A stretch of 9,964 nt of DNA from Syntrophomonadaceae bacterium. Its GTDB lineage: Bacteria > Bacillota > Dethiobacteria > DTU022 > UBA8154. The DNA lies in contig SKTJ01000294.1 of the NCBI GenBank assembly GCA_007122565.1, positions 1 to 9,964 on the forward strand. The letters run 5' to 3'. A model generated the notes under the pieces. That model was given only the letters and a program-made list of their open reading frames with translations. It did not search any database and was not told where the DNA came from. Positions 5,738 through 9,964 of the stretch are shown here, piece after piece (position 1 is the stretch's first letter; every line of letters begins with the position of its first letter). A program made the position numbers and the translations under genes.

Positions 5738-6406
5738 TTACTTTTGGCTGGGACTGGGTAAAAAGTTAGCTGCAAGTTTTACTGTGCGAACAGTGCTCAG
5801 GCCGCTCCAAAGCAGGTAGCCGGCTACGGCGACCGATCCCAACAGGTCAATATAACGGGTTACGGGGTGAGCCGGATTAACTGCCACTGCAGTGAGAGCA
5901 ATGATAATACAGAGATCCACAAAAGCCTTGGCACGATAAAGTTGCCGTTGTGTATCAATCACGGAGTTGTAATGCTCAAGTGTGAGGTTCGTATAGCGTC
6001 TCCAGAACCATCCGTTTGTAATCAGTCCCAAAACGGCGATCGTCAGTCCCAGGTATACGTTTCCACCCGGTTTAAATGTGTCAAGGCGGGATAAGGTCAG
6101 ACCTAACATAACAATCCCGGAAAAGCAAAGGGCTATGGCCACGCAAAGGCCGGCAATCTTCTCCATCCTTGCTTTTTGTGCGGTATCAAGCTCTTTTTCC
6201 CTTTGCAGGCGGCGAAAGACCCACCAGGAAACAAAAAGGGCAAACAGTTCCACGCTGCGGCGGATGAAATCCGCCAGCTGGGTTGTTGAAGTACTCATGA
6301 CGACGGCAATACCCGTAGTCAAAGGGGCCCACATGCTCAGCAAGAGGGCGGTAAGTAACGTTTTTTCCCGGCCGGCTGCCTGTTTTTTTGTCAGGTCTTC
6401 CATCAT
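5738..6406 (-). CDS. CDF-like six-helix membrane protein with degenerate metal site
   Basis: This 222-residue protein has about six membrane helices (about 17-38, 51-65, 84-106, 116-135, 159-177, 185-205). Its order resembles the transmembrane part of cation diffusion facilitators, including the YRAKAFVD segment before helix 5 and RYIDLLGSVAVAGYLLWSGL at helix 6. The cytosolic C-terminal metal domain is absent. In CDF zinc transporters helix 2 carries DxxxD and helix 5 HxxxD. Here the likely equivalents are D46xxxR50 and K160xxxD164, so half the ligands have become basic. Zinc transport by the normal mechanism is therefore doubtful. ATG 6406 starts one base after the kinase-like gene's stop, and the GGGTGG site lies in that gene's last codons, so translation is coupled. 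An alternative is an unrelated six-helix family. Confidence 0.55.
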   Translation of the reverse strand: MMEDLTKKQAAGREKTLLTALLLSMWAPLTTGIAVVMSTSTTQLADFIRRSVELFALFVSWWVFRRLQREKELDTAQKARMEKIAGLCVAIALCFSGIVMLGLTLSRLDTFKPGGNVYLGLTIAVLGLITNGWFWRRYTNLTLEHYNSVIDTQRQLYRAKAFVDLCIIIALTAVAVNPAHPVTRYIDLLGSVAVAGYLLWSGLSTVRTVKLAANFLPSPSQK

Positions 6407-6407
6407 A

Positions 6408-7139
6408 TTACCACCCTAAAAAACTTAATAGATAAATGAGGGGCATAAGCAAGGCCGCAGCAGAAAGGGGCACGGTCAGCGTATCGGTGCCCCGCCGCGA
6501 AAACAGCTCCACCACGCCACACACCGGCGCCACGATAAACGCCACCAACAAACTCAAATACCATGGTTTGCCGGCGTAGCATAACAAAGTAAAAAACAGG
6601 GCTATTCCTGCCACCAGGATCATTGCCCCTGTCCCTTCATATGTTTTTGCCTTTTCAATATATTTATGGATAACACGGTGACGGCCAAACGCCTTTCCCA
6701 CCAATGCAGCGGCTGCATCACCAAAACCCCACGCCATCACAGCCACGGCCACGATGTAATGCCATCTGGTCCCAAGCACACCCCAATAAATAAATATAAG
6801 GATGGCAAAGGAGAGTTGGACATAAATAAGCTGCTTGCGCAGTTCGCCTCCCCGTGTATTCCTGTCAACAAAAAATCTTATGTAAAAGGAAGATCTCTCA
6901 ATTAGCAAAAGAGCCGGATATGCCAACAATACCAACAGAAATGCTGCACCAACAGCCATATACCATGCGCTGAACAAATTCAAAAGGATAAAAATAGAAA
7001 AGCTGTAGGCTACATGCTGCATTTTACGTGCCAGCTCTGTGGGCATATTCAACCGGTGCTTTAGCAGGGTTGGCAGAGAGACACAAATCACCAGATAGTA
7101 GGCCATCAGGATGCCTGCTCCCATTAGATCGCTTAGCAT
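6408..7139 (-). CDS. Dolichol/phytol kinase-like membrane enzyme (COG0170 type)
   Basis: This 243-residue polytopic protein has about seven hydrophobic segments. It shows the conserved signs of the CTP-dependent lipid-alcohol kinase and CDP-diglyceride synthase group. These are ARKMQHVAY near the N-terminus (37-45), GDAAAALVGKAFGRHR (140-155), KTYEGTGAM (165-173), and ELFSRRGTDTLTVPL (211-225) with E211 and D219. Relatives phosphorylate dolichol, phytol or similar prenols using CTP; the bacterial substrate is uncertain (undecaprenol, geranylgeraniol or diacylglycerol are candidates). The start ATG 7139 overlaps the marR gene's end by seven bases, with GGGAGG nine bases upstream. The stop is one base before the CDF-like gene. 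It is thus the middle gene of a three-gene coupled operon. Family is confident; substrate is not. Confidence 0.85.
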   Translation of the reverse strand: MLSDLMGAGILMAYYLVICVSLPTLLKHRLNMPTELARKMQHVAYSFSIFILLNLFSAWYMAVGAAFLLVLLAYPALLLIERSSFYIRFFVDRNTRGGELRKQLIYVQLSFAILIFIYWGVLGTRWHYIVAVAVMAWGFGDAAAALVGKAFGRHRVIHKYIEKAKTYEGTGAMILVAGIALFFTLLCYAGKPWYLSLLVAFIVAPVCGVVELFSRRGTDTLTVPLSAAALLMPLIYLLSFLGW

Positions 7140-7600
7140 TCCCCGTGTCCTCCCTGATTGCGCCTTTTGGCCCGGGCTGCGGAAAAGCTTTCAGAGACCC
7201 GGCCAAACAGCTTAATAAAGTCTTCAATTTCTGCTTCAGATACTCCCTGTGCCGCAATCGAGAAAACCTCGTTGTAAACCTGCTCAATTTGAGGTGCGAT
7301 CGCCCGGGCTTTCTCCGTAAGCAGTACCCGGCTGGCCCGCTTGTCGGAAGGGTCTTTCTCCCGTGCCACATAATTCTTTTTCTCCAAAGATTCCAGAGCG
7401 CGGGACACTGCCGGTTTACTGATATCCAACTGTCCCACAATCTCCTCCTGCCGAAATTGTTGATCCTGGGTCAAAAGATGAAGCAGGATGTTTCCCTCAG
7501 CACTGCTAAGATCCAAAGGTTTTAAATTCTCGTTAATGATCTGCCTGGACGTGCGGATGATGTTGTTGGCAAACAGCCAGATATCTTTGATTCCGGACAT
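7133..7600 (-). CDS. MarR-family transcriptional regulator
   Basis: This 155-residue regulator has helical dimerisation ends and a central winged helix-turn-helix: FRQEEIVGQLDISKPAVSRAL, then the wing DPSDKRASRVLLT with the family's D-x-R pattern. MarR proteins usually repress their own operon until a small aromatic or lipophilic ligand, or oxidation, releases them. ATG 7600 is preferred because AAGGAGG sits five bases upstream. The frame is open to 7669, but that would put the start inside the promoter and operators. The stop codon overlaps the kinase-like gene by seven bases, so this is the first gene of a three-gene operon. The two GTTAAC-type palindromes at its promoter are its probable binding sites. 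No Cys sensor is prominent; the single Cys is the last residue. Confidence 0.92.
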   Translation of the reverse strand: MSGIKDIWLFANNIIRTSRQIINENLKPLDLSSAEGNILLHLLTQDQQFRQEEIVGQLDISKPAVSRALESLEKKNYVAREKDPSDKRASRVLLTEKARAIAPQIEQVYNEVFSIAAQGVSEAEIEDFIKLFGRVSESFSAARAKRRNQGGHGEC

Positions 7601-7613
7601 AGGAACCTCCTTG

Positions 7614-7666
7614 GTTAACATGTTAACTTTGCCTTCATTATATGCGTAATTAGTTAACTTGTAAAC
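7614..7666 (-). promoter_or_regulatory. marR operon promoter with two palindromic operators
   Basis: On the minus strand a -35 box TTTACA (7665-7660) and a consensus -10 box TATAAT (7642-7637) are 17 bases apart. A perfect 14-base palindrome GTTAACATGTTAAC lies at 7614-7627, just after the expected transcription start. A related copy, GTTAACTTGTAAAC (two changes), lies at 7653-7666 and covers the -35 box. The centres are 39 bases apart. Two sites bracketing a promoter fit MarR autorepression. Confidence 0.85.
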
Positions 7667-7688
7667 CAATTATCCAAAAAAAGGGGAA

Positions 7689-7704
7689 ATTATTTAAAAA
7701 TAAT
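7689..7704. repeat. AT-rich inverted repeat between divergent promoters
   Basis: ATTATTT (7689-7695) and AAATAAT (7698-7704) are exact inverted copies separated by two bases. They lie between the marR and cysteine-hydrolase promoters. Such a small AT palindrome may be chance or a binding site; nothing decides. Confidence 0.3.
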
Positions 7705-7730
7705 GGTGGTTGGACCAGCAGCAAATACCG

Positions 7731-7760
7731 TTGACATACGTGGCAATATATTGTTATTGT
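7731..7760 (+). promoter_or_regulatory. Promoter of the cysteine hydrolase operon
   Basis: A perfect -35 box TTGACA (7731-7736) is followed after 18 bases by TATTGT (7755-7760), four of six matches to TATAAT. The spacer holds the exact palindrome CAATATATTG (7744-7753), a possible operator. The ribosome site GAGGAGGAA (7771-7779) and ATG 7788 follow. The gene diverges from marR, so MarR may also affect it, but no GTTAAC palindrome lies within this promoter. Confidence 0.65.
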
Positions 7761-7787
7761 AAATTTAAAAGAGGAGGAATCTGTGAA

Positions 7788-8375
7788 ATGGAACATTTAG
7801 CTAAGGAGAAACCTGCCCTGTTAATCATCGATATGGTAAAGGACAATATGAATCCGGATCATCCCCTGCCCATCACACCGTTTGCACTTAAAGCCATTCC
7901 GCCCATCAATGGGCTAATCCAAATGTTTAGGAAAGAAGGCTGGCCTGTGGTATTTTCCACCGATGCGTTCCACGAAGATGATTTCATCTTCACGGCCCGC
8001 ATGAAACCCCATTCCCTGGCAGGCACCCGTGGCGCCGAGATTGCCGATGGCCTTGATTACCAGCCGGAGACAGATATCTGGCTACCCAAGCCCCGTTTTT
8101 CCGCCTTTTTCGACACCGGCCTGGAAAAAACACTACATCAACAGGGAGTCACCCTTTGTGCCGTGGGCGGTATCTCCACCAATTTCTGCGTCCTGGCCAC
8201 AGCCCTCGATGCCCTGTGCTATGATTTCAAAGTAGTCTTACTCGAAGACTGTGCCGCAGCATTCACCGAAAGGATGCACGAAGATACACTCTCATTATAC
8301 CGGCGTAACCCCCTGTTCCCCCTGTTAAGAGTAGCCTCATCCCGGGAAATGGCTGAAATATTGTCATGGGAATAA
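7788..8375 (+). CDS. Isochorismatase-family cysteine hydrolase, nicotinamidase-like
   Basis: This 195-residue hydrolase has the family's catalytic triad: D15 (LLIIDMVKD), K101 (LPKPRFSAF) and nucleophile C134 (GGISTNFCVLATALDA). The stretch TDAFHEDD (58-65) with KPHSLAGTRGAEI (73-85) resembles the metal-site region of nicotinamidases, where an Asp and His residues hold a metal ion next to the active site. Amide hydrolysis (nicotinamide to nicotinate, or another small amide) is therefore likelier than isochorismate cleavage, but the substrate is not proven. ATG 7788 is chosen for GAGGAGGAA eight bases upstream and because LLIIDM then sits at the family's usual place; the frame is open to 7710, across the promoter. 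A metallopeptidase gene follows after 27 bases in the same direction. Confidence 0.88.
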   Translation: MEHLAKEKPALLIIDMVKDNMNPDHPLPITPFALKAIPPINGLIQMFRKEGWPVVFSTDAFHEDDFIFTARMKPHSLAGTRGAEIADGLDYQPETDIWLPKPRFSAFFDTGLEKTLHQQGVTLCAVGGISTNFCVLATALDALCYDFKVVLLEDCAAAFTERMHEDTLSLYRRNPLFPLLRVASSREMAEILSWE

Positions 8376-8402
8376 ACATAACAGACAGTGAGGTAGAGAT
8401 TT

Positions 8403-9575
8403 ATGAAAACAGAGATTGACAGCAGGATTGGGAAATTGCAGGGAAAATTAAAGGAGCAGGAGATTGAAGCGGCGATCATTACACAAAGCGTGGATCTTTT
8501 TTATTTCACCGGCAGCTGCCAGAAGGGGCATTTGATCATTCCGGCTGAAGGAGAAGCATGCTATCTGGTCAGTAAGAGCTTTGAAAGGGCAAAAAAAGAA
8601 ACACCCTTAACCAGCGTAGAGTACCAGCAAAGCTTCCGGCAGCTCCCCACAAAGGTGCAGGAAACAGCAGGTGATGTTAAAAAGCTGGGGCTGGAACTGG
8701 ATGTCCTGCCAGCCGCCCTTTATTTCCGTTACCAGGAAGCCTTTGGCGGTGCAGAGATAATCGACATTTCCCCGCTGATCAAAGAACTGCGTATGTACAA
8801 AAGCCCTTACGAGATAGAGATAATCAGGAAGGGGGCAGAGATCAGCCATCGGATGCTGGAGGCTGTTCCCCGCTTTTTAAAGGCCGGGAGAAGGGAGGTT
8901 GAATTCGCTGCAGATCTGGAACATCTTGCACGCACCCTGGGGCATCAGGGGGGCGTACGCATGCGCCAGTACAATCAGGAGGTCTTCTATGGACATATCA
9001 TGTCGGGAGAAAATATTACCTTCTCTTCCTTTTTTGACGGGCCCACAGGAGGTCCGGGGCTTTCTCCCGCCTACCCCCAGGGGCCTGGCTGGAAAATTAT
9101 CGAGCAGGGCGATGTGGTGCTTGTGGATTATGTTACCGTATATAACGGTTACTGCGTGGACTGTACGCGGGTCTTCTGCCTGGGAACGCCTCCGCAGGCC
9201 CTAAAAAAAGCTCACCAGGACGCCCTGTATATCCATGAGGAGGTTATTAAAGCAGCCAAACCGGGTACGCTCTGCTCAGAATTATCGAACATGGCGTTCA
9301 AGATGGCGGCAGAACTGGGGTACGGGGAAAACTTCATGGGCTACGGTACTGACAAGGCCGGCTTTATCGGCCACGGTGTGGGGCTTGAGCTGGACGAACT
9401 ACCCGTCATCACCGCCAAACAGCATTTCCCCATGGCCGAGGGGATGGTCTTTGCCCTGGAGCCTAAAATCCTCCTTAAAGGCACCGCCATAGCAGGAGTT
9501 GAAAATACAGTCTATTTTAATGGTAATAACCTGGAGAAGATTACCATCCATCCCGAGGAGATAATCAGTGTATAG
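8403..9575 (+). CDS. M24-family metallopeptidase (Xaa-Pro aminopeptidase-like)
   Basis: This 390-residue cytoplasmic protein has an N-terminal creatinase-like domain (about 6-125) and a C-terminal pita-bread catalytic domain (about 135-385). The five metal ligands of the M24 family are present: D242 and D253 (VDYVTVYNGYCVDCTR), H324 (GHGVGLELDE), E353 (ALEPK) and E367 (GVENT). Members remove an N-terminal residue ahead of proline (PepP/PepQ type) or, rarely, open amidino compounds such as creatine. The exact substrate is not evident. Compared with a typical prolidase, the segment after 180 (VRMRQYNQEVFYGHIMSGEN) is a recognisable subtype of putative peptidases. The ATG has GAGGTAGAG upstream. 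It follows a cysteine hydrolase and is followed, 11 bases on, by a methyltransferase gene, so the three form a likely operon. Confidence 0.9.
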   Translation: MKTEIDSRIGKLQGKLKEQEIEAAIITQSVDLFYFTGSCQKGHLIIPAEGEACYLVSKSFERAKKETPLTSVEYQQSFRQLPTKVQETAGDVKKLGLELDVLPAALYFRYQEAFGGAEIIDISPLIKELRMYKSPYEIEIIRKGAEISHRMLEAVPRFLKAGRREVEFAADLEHLARTLGHQGGVRMRQYNQEVFYGHIMSGENITFSSFFDGPTGGPGLSPAYPQGPGWKIIEQGDVVLVDYVTVYNGYCVDCTRVFCLGTPPQALKKAHQDALYIHEEVIKAAKPGTLCSELSNMAFKMAAELGYGENFMGYGTDKAGFIGHGVGLELDELPVITAKQHFPMAEGMVFALEPKILLKGTAIAGVENTVYFNGNNLEKITIHPEEIISV

Positions 9576-9586
9576 AGGTAATAGTT

Positions 9587-9964
9587 TTGAAAGACGTTAA
9601 GGAAAAGCTGGCAAAATCTTTAACTGCGGAAACAACGGAATTGATTCCTTTTCTGCCGTATTTGCTCCAGGATTTATGGGAACTGGGCTCGTCCCCGTCA
9701 GACATTGAAGCGTTAATACGCAAACATGTCCGGTCACCTGAACAACTGAGCATACTTGATCTTGCCTGTGGTAAGGGAGCTGTATCTATCCATTTGGCAA
9801 AGACTCTTGGGTGCCGCGTGAAAGGCATAGATTTAATGCCCGGGTTTATCGACTATGCCTCTCAAAAGGCTGCGGAATTTGCAGTCAGGGATCTATGTGA
9901 ATTTATGGTGGGTGATATTAATGAAGCCGTATGTACCGAGCGGGGCTTTGATGTGGTTATTCTC
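9587..9964 (+). CDS. Class I SAM-dependent methyltransferase, 3' end outside window
   Basis: The frame from TTG 9587 stays open to the window end (126 codons seen). After a helical lead-in, residues 56-74 read SILDLACGKGAVSIHLAKT, the glycine-rich SAM-binding loop (motif I). VKGIDLMPGFIDYA follows, with the acidic end of strand 2 that holds the ribose, and then a FMVGDINE segment typical of the next binding loop and a FDVVIL strand. GAGGT at 9575-9579, overlapping the stop of the peptidase gene, is the ribosome site, seven bases before the TTG. The methyl acceptor cannot be told, and the C-terminal half that would show the subclass is missing. Confidence 0.88.
   Translation, partial: MKDVKEKLAKSLTAETTELIPFLPYLLQDLWELGSSPSDIEALIRKHVRSPEQLSILDLACGKGAVSIHLAKTLGCRVKGIDLMPGFIDYASQKAAEFAVRDLCEFMVGDINEAVCTERGFDVVIL

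Noticed and set aside
5735..5761. Eight-residue ORF on the plus strand behind GGAGGGG
   Set aside because: It mostly overlaps the end of the minus-strand CDF-like gene, has no promoter and is too short to support.
7028..7525. 165-codon plus-strand open frame opposite marR
   Set aside because: The minus-strand frames give clear MarR and kinase-like proteins with overlapping starts and stops and good ribosome sites; the opposite frame resembles no family and is a shadow.

Overview
The window looks like a chromosomal segment of a low-to-mid GC, Gram-positive-type anaerobe, most likely of the Clostridia. The clues are strong AGGAGG-type ribosome sites, frequent TTG and GTG starts, a YckD-like DUF2680 protein, a C_GCAxxG_C_C redox protein, and PhoP/MerR/MarR-type regulators of Firmicute style. 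The species cannot be named from sequence alone. I see no phage, insertion sequence, CRISPR array, rRNA or tRNA.

Layout. (1) Positions 53-500: a heptamer tandem repeat, then a minus-strand gene for a membrane-anchored, covalently flavinylated FMN-binding protein. (2) 501-828: a divergent non-coding region holding a hairpin and a five-codon (including stop) mini-ORF with a perfect ribosome site. (3) 829-1881: a plus-strand pair encoding a C_GCAxxG_C_C redox protein and an HD-superfamily hydrolase. (4) 1898-2837: a self-contained MerR/GyrI-like regulator gene with a 19-bp-spacer MerR promoter and a clean intrinsic terminator. (5) 2873-5646: a signalling module. An 11-bp-periodic four-repeat PhoB/PhoP-type operator lies in front of a secreted DUF2680 protein with a Gly/Met/His-rich tail. 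A 14-bp perfect inverted repeat follows, then an OmpR/PhoB-family response regulator and its overlapping sensor kinase. (6) 5738-7600, minus strand: a tightly coupled operon of marR, a dolichol/phytol-kinase-like membrane enzyme and a degenerate CDF-like membrane protein. Its promoter is bracketed by two copies of a GTTAAC-type palindrome. (7) 7731-9964, plus strand: a TTGACA promoter, then an isochorismatase-family cysteine hydrolase, an M24 (Xaa-Pro-type) metallopeptidase and a class I SAM methyltransferase cut by the window end.

The best candidate for an under-described system is region 5. The secreted protein carries three GSG-x-M units, the sensor has a Met/His-rich extracytoplasmic domain, and the operator layout is what a PhoB-like regulator would bind. 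Together these suggest a closed envelope-stress or metal-sensing circuit. The second candidate is region 6, where a lipid-alcohol kinase is coupled to a CDF-fold protein whose metal-site positions have become basic. All functional statements come from motif reading by eye; no database search was run.
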